From NCBI RefSeq assembly GCF_000512585.2, contig NC_089245.1:1-64000 (forward strand): DNA of 64,000 nt, given 5' to 3'. The notes under the pieces are model-generated. The model was not told the DNA's origin. It searched no databases and saw only the letters and a program-made list of their open reading frames with translations. The DNA comes from Kwoniella bestiolae CBS 10118. Its lineage: Eukaryota; Basidiomycota; Tremellomycetes; Tremellales; Cryptococcaceae. The translations under genes were made by a program, and so were the position numbers. Within the stretch, counting starts at the first letter, position 1, and every line of letters starts with the position of its first letter. Shown one piece after another: positions 22,593 through 33,708 of this stretch.

Positions 22593-23289
22593 CTAGTTGT
22601 TGGGGACGCAGTGAATGGATGACCCGTTGGGTTCCTGCCTCATTTGAAGGGCTTATGGGAGTTGCACGTCTAAGATTGTTCAACGGTAGGAGTGGATCGT
22701 GTTGGTATCAAGGCCATGAAGCCCTGTAATCTGGGGAAAGCCTGCTGTTGTGTGCGGGCGGTAAACAGAGGAAGGGGCTCTTGGATTCATTCGAACTGTC
22801 ATTATTTGCAGGAGTGGCTACCCTGTCCTGACGATGACCTTAGGGTGTGCTGTTGATTAAAACACATTCAAGAGTAGCCCGTGGGCTGAGTTTCGGCGGG
22901 CTGGTGTTCTGTATGATTGGCTCCTCGGGTTGAGGCTGTTGTCTCACCATTCTATCCATTACTATTTTGTGTCTGTGGCATGGCTTTTGTAGTTTGTGCA
23001 AGGGCAGTAATACAATTATAGAGATGTATATCGTCCTTGAAGTACTCAATATCGCGTGGCATAGCTCGTCATTCTGCATCCAATGGTATATATCACATAG
23101 TGCTCATGAAATGTTGCGGAGATCCCACGATCTTTTTGAGCGGTATGTAATCTCCTAAAGTCGAACTGAGTTCAAGCTGCATCCTCTTCGTATTGATGAT
23201 GAATGTAGGCCCGATTGGGGATCAAAGGATCGATTCATTCTATCATCGTCTTCCTCTCTACCTACCATTGATATGAGATGCCACCTCCA

Positions 23290-25017
23290 TCAGTCCAGTA
23301 TTTGTACTTTTATACTGTTTTGACTATAATCCCCAGCGACTGCGAAAGCGTCTTTTGCTTTTTCGAGGGGGAATCGATGAGTGATCAAGGGTTTTAGGTT
23401 GATTAGACCACCCGAGACCAGTCGTAGAGCTTTCGGATACTGCTCGTTATGGGGAAGCGCAATGTATTGGTATCAAGCCCACACACACTTATTTGCTAAG
23501 GCCGAAGATGTTTACGTACCTGGTGAGCATATCTGAATTGGAACTGGAGATCAATCTCATTCATCGAGCAATAACCAACTGGATACTATTATTCAGACCA
23601 ATTTAAGATCGACAGTCAGCTGGTGTACATTGATCCTGTGCCTCGGTGTATTTTGAGACGTGGGAAAATAGACGCACGGATTGTACGGTTGGACCTTGTC
23701 CAATGACAAATACTTTCCCACCGAAATTAACAGACTATATATCGATATACATCAGCCCCGCCAAGCTCAGCTCCAGTTTCTTCGGCAATGGTGGCCTCAA
23801 TATTCGATTTGTTTTCGATTTATTTTTAGAACTACTCACATAAATAGCAGCTGTAATCGAACTTTCTATGCCTGTACATTCCAACGCCACTTCAACGGGT
23901 GCATCCCCACCTATACTCTTGACTTTCTCTGCTATATCGCTAGAAGACCATTCTCTTTCGATTTTCAACGTTTGCACTGTCGGGACGAGACTTTTGGCTA
24001 TTTCCAATCGCGAAGCAACGAGATCTGTAATTATAATTGGGAAACAACCTGCGGCATGTGCCGATAAGAGTGTGACCAGACCAATAGGGCCCGCTCCACT
24101 ACAGGATAGACAATAAGCTTTGCATAATTGGCTGCTGTCTAAGTTTTGAAGGAAGCGGGACTTACCAAATCAAGACCGGATCTCCTAAGGATACGGCGGC
24201 ACGCTGTAAGCCTGCTAAAGCGACGGCCAAGGGTTCGCATAATGCTCCTTCTTGGTATGAGACGTTATCGGGAAGCCTATGTAGCCATGCAGCGGGATGG
24301 GCATGGAATCGGGTGAGTGTACCGTGAATAGGAGGGGAAGAGAAGAAAATCATCTTTGGACCTATGATCAAACTTATAATCAACTCACCTCAGGATGCAA
24401 TACTGAACCGAAGTTGGTTATAAGGGATTGGCGGGCGCGGAAGGAGGGAAATTAGACATGGTCAACACTTACAGGCATTATATCTACCTTTCAAGCAAAA
24501 TTGGCATGAAGGTAAACCACAAGGAATTCCAGCTTCGATAGCGACTCTATCCCCAACTTTCCATTCTGCGGAGACTCCTTCACCGATTTCAATGATTTCT
24601 CCTGCAGACTCATGGCCCGCTCCACAAGGTTGATGAACGTAATCGTCGCCTATATGACCATGTTTCCAGAAATGTACGTCGGATCTTAGCAAAGCCACAT
24701 TCTATAATGATCAGCCGAACATAGTGCGAGGCGACGATGATAGACTCTGTTTGTGAGGCAACTTACCCACAAATACCCGTTGCGCGTACATGCAGAACAA
24801 CTTCACCAAACTCTGCTTTAGGAATAGGTTTATTGAGCATCTTTAACTCAGCATTTGGAGCATATGCACAAGCGATGTTCAGTGTTTTGTCGTTGAGTGT
24901 CTGTTCATCGTACTCAGGTATAATTTGGATTTTGGATTGAGATTCCGCAGTGACGCTGAATCGCTTTTGCCAATGACTGATGGTTGTCGACGAAGGGTTT
25001 GGTCTGTTTGGGCACAT
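23290..25017 (-). CDS. Zinc polyol dehydrogenase, L-arabinitol/sorbitol type
   Basis: Seven exons: 25017-24767, 24684-24473, 24361-24166, 24098-23840, 23734-23678, 23585-23520 and 23439-23290, giving 396 residues. The MDR fold is clear. TGICGSDVHFWKHG supplies the catalytic zinc Cys (83). GAGHESAGEI supplies the His. CGLPSCQFCLKGRYNACP holds the four structural-zinc cysteines. GAGPIG is the nucleotide loop, with Asp at the end of the next strand (IIITDL), favouring NAD. THRFPLEKAKDAF near the end is typical of fungal L-arabinitol 4-dehydrogenase and xylitol/sorbitol dehydrogenases. It would oxidise a polyol to a ketose in the cytosol. An earlier GTG-led extension exists, but the ATG at 25017 is preferred. 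The start lies 80 bp downstream of a TATA box. Confidence 0.9.
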
Positions 25018-25097
25018 CTTGGTTTCGTGAGAGGGATCTCTAGGATGATGGTGTCCATGTTCGTACACTTCATCTCTTGGTGGAATTAGCGGTCAGC

Positions 25098-25105
25098 TTT
25101 ATATA
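25098..25105 (-). promoter_or_regulatory. TATA box of the polyol dehydrogenase
   Basis: TATATAAA reads on the minus strand 81 bp upstream of the ATG at 25017. Confidence 0.55.
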
Positions 25106-26055
25106 TGCGTCTACATGCCATCATCGACTGTGGAAGGTAGCAAACATTGTGATTGCAGCTCGATATGTTTTGAAATGAAACTACGGTGATACTGGAATAC
25201 AGTCATCCGAAGATAACGCCGATGCCCATGTGTTTCTATGTAACTTCCAATGTAGGGTAATCGACTCGGCGTATTTATGGTGAATTACGAGCGATTGTAG
25301 ATTAGTTTTCACCAGAAGAAACCAGACCTAGTCTCGATGGAGCTCGCTGTAGCTTGCTGGACGGCCCTATGTGCATCTTACTCGGGAGCCGATGCGGACT
25401 GATCGCGTCCGGTGTATGTCCACAAGTGTGACAAGCCTACCTAGCTCTTCTGTGATCTGTCATTTCTTTGGCTTTGATAATAAATGACAAGCGATACATG
25501 ATGAGACATCCTCAGGACATCTGTAGATGCTGAAGACGACCTGAATCCCCACACTCCTCACTAGCAAACCATTCTGAACTACCCACGACTCCCTGATGGA
25601 GAGAATAATAGACGGAGAGTCGGAGGGGGTCAGTCGTTGCAGGAGTGGGGCAACGCAAAATAGATATGGGCTGAAGATCTGAAGCAGTGTGGAATGCCAA
25701 GAGATGGACCCTCGGGCAATATACTGCCCCAAGGCTGTCTCGAGCAATTGTGTGTGTCTAGCTGCGGTTTCTCGGTCGGTGGACTTGCCAAAGTTTCAAT
25801 CATGGAGAGTCACGTACGAAACACCACAATGAAGTAAAATTTTGTCTACAGATGCCCGATCTGCCTCTGAAAGCAGTGTGCGTACATTCCACAAGCCTAG
25901 AGCTTCCTGAAACGTCGTTCTTTAGAGCTCAATATGCATGCATGAATGACGAAAGATGCAAGAGAATTAAGTTGAATTGAAGTGTCGCGACATCTCTCGA
26001 AGCTGGTCACTGAAAAAGGATGCTCTAAAACGGTAGGCGCGCGCGGTTATAATAT
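25106..26055. other. Intergenic region with a coding-like remnant
   Basis: The minus strand between about 25912 and 25463 contains two coding-like pieces that could join through a gtacgt..gcag intron (about 25823-25770). The first resembles an Ala/Leu/Glu-rich helix, EALGLWNVRTLLSEADR. No start codon or family could be assigned, so it may be a gene relic. Otherwise this is the promoter of the polyol dehydrogenase. Confidence 0.3.
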
Positions 26056-27990
26056 CTACGCAATTGTTTCCGGTCGAGATGCTTGTTTAGCATCCTCCTC
26101 GATATGTTGGGGTTTTGGACCCTTGTTGGCGCTGTAGTGCGCGATCTCATCGTCATGAATATCGTGCTGTAAGATCTGTCTTCGGTAGGCTGCCGATTTC
26201 AGAATGGTCGAATTCCTGTATAGCAGATCGCATTGCTCGAGCGATAGCTCTTTAGTCTCGGGGATGAACTATTTCGGCGATGATATCAGCGTTGTCTTTC
26301 TTACTCCTGCATTGTACTCACAAAGTAGGCGAAAACAAAAGCGATACAACAACATCCGCCCCAGATCCAAAACACGTTGGTCTTCAAGCCCGCACTTCCA
26401 GGAGCATCATCGACGAGATAAGGAGTGGCATACTGAGTGGAAAACCTCATACCGTCAGTTTCGATACAAGACATTGACCGAGAGGGGGCGGAGCAGACTC
26501 ACCCCAATGGCGAAGTTGAACAACCATTGAGTGGCAGTTGACAGACTCATTCCTTTACCTCTCAATTCGTAAGGGTAAATCTCGGAGGTGATCACCCAAG
26601 CCAATGTACCCCAGGTTGAAGCGAAGTGTGCGATGTAGATACAGCAGAAAGCTACCAGTACCTTTTGACCTGCTTGATTGGCTTGGGAAACGGCTACTCC
26701 CACAGCAGCGACGATCAATTGAGATACCGCCATACCGGCCGCTCCGTACATCATGAGTGGTCTTCTACCGACTCTGTCGGCGGCCAACATCCCGACTACA
26801 CTCATTCCAACGTTGACGACGTTGGTGGCAATAGTCGTCAAGAAGGGGTTGGAGATTCCCGAGTTGGCGAAAAATGAGGTGCCGTAGTAGAAAATGAAGT
26901 TAACCCCCTGCATAATGGGTCCAGCAGAAGCCATCAGCCGAAGAAGGAGACCAAGCTTGAATTCTGAATCAGATTGGAGAAAGGGCCCGGACCTACGGTC
27001 AGTTGTTGAAGAGCCTGGAGCGCCATTCCAGTGAAGATTCTCAACCTGGTCTTGCCTTCGCCATATCTGAAGCAGTCCCCCCAAGTCGCTTTGCCGACAG
27101 ATCTCTCGTGTTCCAGATTGGCAGCGATCTCAGCGAACTCGGTGGTAACAGCTTGAGAGTCTTCCGGTTGGCCCAATAATCTCGACAGAGACTTCTTGGC
27201 CTTTACATGATCATCTCTCGATAAAAGCCATCTTGGCGATTCGGGTAGAAGACACATTCCGCCGATGATCAACGCTCCCCACACGAACTGGATGCCTATC
27301 GGGATTTCGTATGCTGAATTATTCGCTCTGTCTTTGGTGGAATACACCACACATGCAGCGACCAGTAAACCAACAGTGACGAAAAATTGATATGCCGAAA
27401 CTACTAGCCCTCGGATAGACTTCGGTGAACATTCCGCTTGGTATAGAGGCACAAGACAAGAAGTTCCCCCGACACCCAGACCAGCAAATACTCGCCCAAT
27501 GGCGAAACCTGCCAGACTTTTGCAACCGGTTTGACAAGCGACACCGATGAAAAAAAGACCTGTTCCAGGCGAAAGCGTAAAACAAAATCAGCTTCTTTGG
27601 GCTGATAACAGCTCATACCAAGACAGAAGACAGATTCTCCGCTTACAGATGTAAAAAACAATCCCGAATCTTCGCCCGATTCGATCGCCTACGATCGATC
27701 CACAAAGTGCTCCTAAACATGTTCCAACCGATAGAATGGACGTGATCAGACTGTCTCTTCCTGAACCCAACAGGTAAGATCCGTCTGGCTGCAAAGTCCC
27801 GAACGTCCGTATGAAGGATTCCATCTCTTTACATCCTGAGATGTATCCAGTATCGTAGCCGAAACTGTGTTCGCTCGCTGTCAGACATACGATGACAGTG
27901 GAGACGGCGTTACAGTATATGTTGTACTTACAGAAAGCCGGAAAAAGAGGCGAAAGCGCCTAATACTACTGCTAACGCTGGTAACCCCAT
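26056..27990 (-). CDS. MFS sugar porter, monosaccharide type
   Basis: Six exons: 27990-27932, 27864-27647, 27559-26997, 26907-26503, 26432-26322 and 26268-26056, giving 522 residues. All hallmarks of the sugar porter family are intact: FGYDTGYISG in helix 1, GDRIGRR, PLYQAECSPKSIRG, LLPESPRWLLSR after helix 6, LQQLTGVNFIFYYG in helix 7, DRVGRRPL, and PETKELSLEQ after helix 12. It should move a monosaccharide across the plasma membrane. It is distinct from the porter at 19348, which has a different PES motif and tail. It lies tandem to and upstream of the dehydrogenase, so both could respond to the same substrate. Confidence 0.92.
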
Positions 27991-28441
27991 CTCTATGTGT
28001 TTGTAGTCGTCTTGAGATGATGTAAGTTGAGGATATGCTTTGAGCTGGAATTGTACGACCATAAGTGCCCCGAGAATACCTTATGTGTCTTCAAATCACG
28101 AACAAGGAGGTCGAACAAGACATATGACGGAACGCAGTATGACGGAATGCACCGTTCCGACCTGTATTGTGCCTTTCCCCCAAAAGAGTTTAAGATGATG
28201 CAGTCGGTTGCAGCTGGTTAGGCGTCACCTTCGTAGAATGTCACGTACCCGGCTGAAGGGTTACTGCACTGTCCACGGAATTCATCGTTCCGCTAGCGCG
28301 AGATTTCGGGTTGAACGCGTCAATCGCGGCAGTTGTCGAGTTCAAAATTATGTTTATATCAATTTGTCGATACTACAGCGTTGATCAGACCTATCCCAAA
28401 ACACTAGAACACAGTGCAGTCAAACCGTCATATTGATCAAC
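27991..28441. other. Divergent promoter region
   Basis: This 450-bp gap separates the porter (-) from the oxidoreductase (+). Near 28111-28160 a CATTCCG/CATGACGGAAC-type word is repeated (GACGGAACGCAGTATGACGGAATGCACCGTTCCG). That gives local dyads that could be regulator sites. No gene is seen. Confidence 0.4.
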
Positions 28442-30331
28442 ATGAGACCCACAGCTGTCGTCAGTCGCTCAACAGCCTTCGTCGTAGGGAGATCTTCACT
28501 GCGATTACCTCAATTCTACTCGCGCGCGGGAATCGCTTCTGCCGGCCGGAGACAAGCCTCGGCCAGAGGGTTTGGGACTACGAAGATGAGGCTGTCTGCA
28601 GCGATCGAGGGTCTAGGACATGACAACGAGATACCGACGGCTCGGTATGTCATTATACAGGATATTGCACCGACAAGATAAGCTGATTTCCACCAAGTGT
28701 GCAACCGGAAGCAGGACCCGATGTCAAAGTGCTTGTGATTGGTGCCGGTAATAGTGAGTGCATCGTTTTGGACCAAGATCATGCTTGCTGACAGACGATG
28801 AATAGTTAATTTCGGATCTGACGAGGGGGTAAGTTGACACATATTCACGAAGCCCCAACGATGCTGAGATTCCATGCAAATAGCCCTGGAACCACTCCCA
28901 AAGAATCGAGCAGAAGCTCGGGAACCGATTGAAAGTCGTTGGTCTTGTGGATCCGGCCGTTCCAAGAGCTCAAGCGGTTTTGGACGCGAAGAGACTCACG
29001 TTCGCTTCGTCAGCATATGCCGATACTCCGATATACCGTACCGTACAAGAAGCCATATCCGAATTATCCGCTACTCCTCCCGATTTGGTCTTACTGGGTT
29101 CACCCCCAGCGTTTAGGGGTACGACAGACCCATCAAAGGGCTACAATACAGAGATTCAATTGGCGGAAGGGTTCCCCAAAGCCGCATTATTCGTTGAGAA
29201 GCCAGTCAGCACGGGCAGTGTCGATGAAGCAGCGAAAGTAGCCCAGTTCTTGGAGGGCAAACCTAATCTAGTCAGTGTGGGGTACATGTTGAGATATTCT
29301 GCTGCGGTGCAGAAGATGAAGCAGATTCTGAAGGAGAACAACCTGGCGGTCATGATGACTTCTGCTCGATATGTCATGGGTGAATTGGATTTCTGTCAGA
29401 AGTAAAAGCATCCGTATTGATGTTGTGGTTTCCAGCATACGAACATAGTGCAAAAGTAGCTTGGTGGACCAAATCTATCGATTGTGGACCAATTGTGGAG
29501 CAGGCTAGTGGGTGACATCACAATTTGATCAAGCGATCTGTCTGACTCACGCAAATCTCACATTCAGCTCATTTCTGCGACCTTTCGCGGTATTTCGCTG
29601 GAGAGGTAGACTTGAGTACAGTTATGGCTCATAGTGTCGAATGGTATGAAAAGCCTGGACAGCTCACAAAGGTATGTACTATATCTCCCAGCTTATATCG
29701 TTTTGCTGAATCGACTATTGCAGATACCCTTCGACGAGAACAACCTTGTACCTGAAGATGATCGCATTCCAAGATTCACCAGTGCTACCTGGAAATACAA
29801 GTCAGGTGCTATAGGTCATCTGGAGCATGGCGTGGCTTTGCAAGGAACAGAGTATGTCTCAGCCCGCTTAATTAGGCTCAAGGGGAAGTCGGGTTGCTTA
29901 TCAGGTTGAACGAGCAGGTTCTCTACCGAAATAACGGTCTTCGCTGATGGGTATCAACTGAAACTTATCGATCCGTGTGAGTGAATTGACTCTGGAGGGA
30001 GAGATTCTGTCAACTCACTAACGATGAGCCAGACAATCGACCAACTCTATACGTGCGAAGACCCGGAAGTGATGTTGAAGAAGTACACCATTTCAACGAT
30101 GATGACCCTTTCCTCTCCGAAATGTCGACCTTCATCGACAGAGCTGCTAAAGGTAGCTCGGATATCCCAGTACTCAGTTCATTCGCAGATGGTGAGCTGC
30201 ATTCTGTTTCAGAGAATGAATCACATTCGCCAGATTGCGCTGATGTAATGGTCCCTTCTATAGCTGTCCGAACGTATGAGCTCACTTGGGCTATACGATG
30301 GGCGAGCGAGAAGACTAAAACACCTAAATAG
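28442..30331 (+). CDS. Gfo/Idh/MocA oxidoreductase with presequence-like N-terminus
   Basis: About ten exons join in frame to roughly 455 residues, ending at 30331. The first 44 residues contain eight Arg and no acidic residue, a typical mitochondrial presequence pattern. The nucleotide loop VLVIGAGNINFG is restored only after two short introns are removed. Further on, LVDP at the end of strand 2, VEKPVST with the EKP motif (about residue 199), and the substrate-domain segment ending in WAIRWASEKTK support the family. These enzymes oxidise or reduce sugars, inositols or related compounds with NAD(P). The substrate is unknown. The neighbouring kinase and SDR suggest carbohydrate metabolism. 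The exon between 29396 and 29514 uses weaker splice signals (gtgaat donor). Confidence 0.8.
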
Positions 30332-30668
30332 ATATTGTAGATCTCTCGTACATGAATGGACATAATAGCAAAGTGAAAAGACGCTATCAGGAGTATGACA
30401 ATGACTTTTCCCAGAGGAACCTCGATGGTTGAGTGATGCGTCCAGTATGTAGTCACAATCACTTTCCGCTTTAGGGGCTCTGATATTGAGTTATGCATCA
30501 CAAATATGTGGTCGGGGATTTGCCGAATCGACCTCTTTACATTGTTGAAAATGTGTACATAATGCATGAATAGAGAAGAGAAGTAAGATACAATATGGAA
30601 ATTTGATAGGCCCTACACTGACCATGTATGTCCGAGCATCTCAAGTCACATTATTCCGCCAACATACA

Positions 30669-31634
30669 TCAATACACCTCTCCGTCTACGGATACGAATA
30701 CGTGGGTAGGTTTAGTAGTATGCGCTCTGACAAATTCGCCATTTTTCATATCAACCGCGTCGACTGAATCGAAAACATCCATCAGCTTGTATCGTGATGC
30801 CTTGGCCATTGCAAAGACAGCATGTAGAATCAAATGGCTTACCTCTTTCTGCACAGCTTTCCACATCGGCCGTTATTCCAGCTTCGTAATTCCTCTTGAC
30901 CAGCCGTCTGCGCGCCGTCTCCTCATCCACGTCCACCCAAACCTTGAAATCCATCATATCGGAACAATCCTTCCAACCGGGAATATTAAGTAACGTATAC
31001 AAGCCTTCAACGAGTATGATCTTATTGCTGGCAGTGATAGGTGTTGGTGATAAGACAGGATTCTTGATAGCGTGATCAAAGGTAGGAAAAGGGATAGTCT
31101 CAGGTAAATCCGGACGTGATAACCCTTTCAATTCTTCCAAGAATTTTCTATACTCGGGCTGGTTGAAGGTGAAAGCTGCCCCCTAGTATCGACCCATGAT
31201 TTATCAGACTTGGCTTGAAAGTAAGAGCAGTACACTTACCCTCCACCTGTGCGCGTACACCGGATCCTCCATCGCATCTAACTCTGCCAGCGTATAATGC
31301 CATCCATCGAGACTGACACACACTGCGCTTATATGCTCTTCAGCTTGAGAGGAGTTATGGGTTGATCGCAGGATAGAGTTGATACGCTGGGTCAGGGGGT
31401 TCGCTATCGTGGACTTCCCGCATCCTGGCGGTCTATTCAACTCGTCAACTTTAGTCAATCGGAAATGAATTCTCGTACAAACGCACCCAGCGATACCAAC
31501 TAAAAGGCGAGTATCCAATGCGCGGCTGCCATAACCCACAGCTCTCAGCTTGAAAGATCCCGAGTGACTGCATTCACTTACGCATGATATGTATCAACGA
31601 TATCGTGCGCCAGCTGATCTATCGTCCTTGACAT
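30669..31634 (-). CDS. P-loop kinase, uridine kinase/FrcK-like
   Basis: Five exons: 31634-31582, 31525-31487, 31432-31240, 31182-30843 and 30763-30669, encoding 239 residues. The Walker A loop GPPGCGKST (residues 31-39) appears only after removing an intron that splits it. SLDGWHYTLAELDA and the RWRGAAFTF segment are characteristic of the phosphoribulokinase/uridine kinase group, close to yeast Yfh7 and bacterial FrcK-type proteins. IILVEGLYTLL gives Walker B. RRRLVKRNYEAGIT is the lid with catalytic Arg residues. It would phosphorylate a sugar, polyol or nucleoside-like substrate in the cytosol. The gene converges with the oxidoreductase and diverges from the SDR, fitting a shared sugar pathway. 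The substrate cannot be named. Confidence 0.85.
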
Positions 31635-31990
31635 TTCATTGATGTGATTGACCTCCAAAGCCAGTGATGTGGAGCAGGGATAAATCAGCTAGCCTACATC
31701 TGTCTTATTGAACCTCGTTCGTTCTACACAAGTCATCCCTGATCTGATCATACATCAACTTTCGACGTTGCCGCAGGGATCCGGAAATGCGTTAGACGCG
31801 ATGATGGAACGACAAAGGATCTCGGGTGGAAGACAGTCTTCCGAACCCTGGTTTTTGCGTGACGACAGTGATCCTGAGTGCGGCATTCACCACCCTTCCT
31901 CTTCGTTTCTTCGGACTAGACTGGGCCTTCTCCCACTTGGAGTTTAACAGAATACACACTATATCGGAACTGGGCCCGCTGGCTGAATCA

Positions 31991-31996
31991 TATAAA
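31991..31996 (+). promoter_or_regulatory. TATA box of the SDR gene
   Basis: TATAAA within CATATAAAGG lies 93 bp upstream of the ATG at 32084. The kinase start at 31634 is divergent, so 31635-32083 is a shared promoter region. Confidence 0.5.
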
Positions 31997-32083
31997 GGAA
32001 TGGCTCGCTGAGCTATTCGCAAGCTCCCATGTTTCGGTGATAATAGATCTGGAATACCTACTTCAGTAAATTTGAAACTCGAC

Positions 32084-33552
32084 ATGTCAGCGACCGCTCT
32101 TTTCAAAAGCATAGGACAAGGTGGACTAGAAGTATCCAACCTCTTCAACGTTGATAGTTGGATCGCAGTAGGTTCGTCGACCCATAACAATCAGCAAGGA
32201 CTAGCTTGAAGCTGACTCTCATCGTAGTCACTGGAGGTGGTACCGGTTTGGGCCTCGTGACCGCAACTGCTCTGGCTGAAAATGGTGCTAAAGTCTACAT
32301 CACTGGAAGGAGAGCGGAACCCCTACAAGCTGCTGTTGAAGGCTATGAGAAGCTCGGTAACAAGGGCAAGGGAAGTATAGTAGCTATCCAAGCGGACGTC
32401 AGTACTAAAGACGGTATCCAAAGTAAGCTCCTTCCACCCAACATGATGTGAGATTATAGGCTGATGAGAGCTATAGAATTTGCCGGAGAGGTCCAAGCTA
32501 AAGAGAAGTGGATCAACGTACTCATAAATAGTAAGTTGGGCGTCTACAAAGAAGATTGCAGAGGATCTTCGCTGACACACCGGTAGACCACGGTGTATCA
32601 CTCGGAGCAACAGATATCAACGCATGTGAGCAGACGCCCGAGGGGTTGTCCAAACAGATGTTTGAGGGAGAGACTTTTGAGACTTGGTGAGTAATCTCGG
32701 TCCATTTCATTGGGATTACGATGCAACAACGATCGGGCTCATACATCTGGACAGGCTCGAAACCTACAAGATCAACACTGCTTCTTATCACTTCACCACT
32801 TTCGCTTTCCTCCCACTCCTAGCGGCCGCCAAGACGGTCGGCGGCTTCCCAGAACCAGGGAACATAGTCAACCTGTCATCAATGTCAGGTATTACCAAGA
32901 CCTCTCAGCGGGGTCAATTCAACTACAACGCGGGAAAGTGAGTCATAAGTATCCAACTCATCTACCTGGACTAGTACTGATCACGTGCTCAGAGCTGCTA
33001 CGATCTCATTGTCCCATCAACAAGCGACTGAATTCGCTAGAAGAGGTCTCAATATCAGAGTGGTGAGTAGTTCTGCACGATTCCATACGCGAAATCCTGA
33101 AACTGATCGGAAACATTCATACCCCCTCTGTTCGCAGAACGTCGTCTGTCCTGGATACTTTCCTTCTGTGAGTTACATATCTTCAGCCCAGATTCTCCTA
33201 CTTACCCTTTCTCGCTGTAGGGAATGACTGTTATCCCTCCTGAAAACAACACCGGCTCCGAGGCTCATCACAACGAGTTCCGTCAGCAATGGGGAATTCC
33301 ATTCGGTCGACCTGGTAAAGCGGTTGATTACGCCCAATGCATCTTCGGGCTCATCACTGTAAGCTATTTCCACTCGGTTGTGTTCCTCATCCGACATGAA
33401 TGCTGACCTTTATCTCTGATATCAGAATCAATACGTCACTGGAGCTGAGATCGTTATTGACGGAGGATGGTTGTTAGAATCCGGTAAGTCAACTCCCTTT
33501 CATGTTGACGACATTTCGTATTAATGTCGAGCTGCCTGTCTTAGCTTTCTAA
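32084..33552 (+). CDS. Short-chain dehydrogenase/reductase
   Basis: About ten short exons run from 32084 to 33552; the last contributes only two residues plus the stop. The nucleotide-binding motif TGGGTGLG sits at residues 35-42. It is followed by VYITGRR, whose Arg residues at the end of strand 2 hint at NADP. NNHG, NLSSMSG (catalytic Ser), YNAGK (catalytic Tyr and Lys, split by an intron just after Lys) and NVVCPGYFPSGM follow in order. TGAEIVIDGGW closes the domain, the standard classical SDR end. It would interconvert a ketone and an alcohol, possibly a sugar or polyol given its neighbours. The first intron acceptor (about 32211) was chosen to keep the frame and is the weakest junction. 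Confidence 0.88.
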
Positions 33553-33627
33553 GAACCGGCAACGGCCCTCATCTTCATGCTGTAAATGAACCTGATGCAT
33601 ATCATCACTGTTACATACAACACTTCT

Positions 33628-33669
33628 TTGGCTTATAATCAAAACCATTTGGCTTATAATCAAAACCAT
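33628..33669. repeat. Perfect 21-bp tandem duplication
   Basis: TTGGCTTATAATCAAAACCA(T) occurs at 33628-33648 and again at 33649-33669, in the gap between two converging genes. Confidence 0.9.
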
Positions 33670-33708
33670 GAAAATGAGAGCGGAACACTGTTATATTTAC
33701 GCTGATCG

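Noticed and set aside
30010..30567. Minus-strand frame of 185 codons
   Set aside because: It overlaps the well-supported last exons of the Gfo/Idh gene and shows no family motif.
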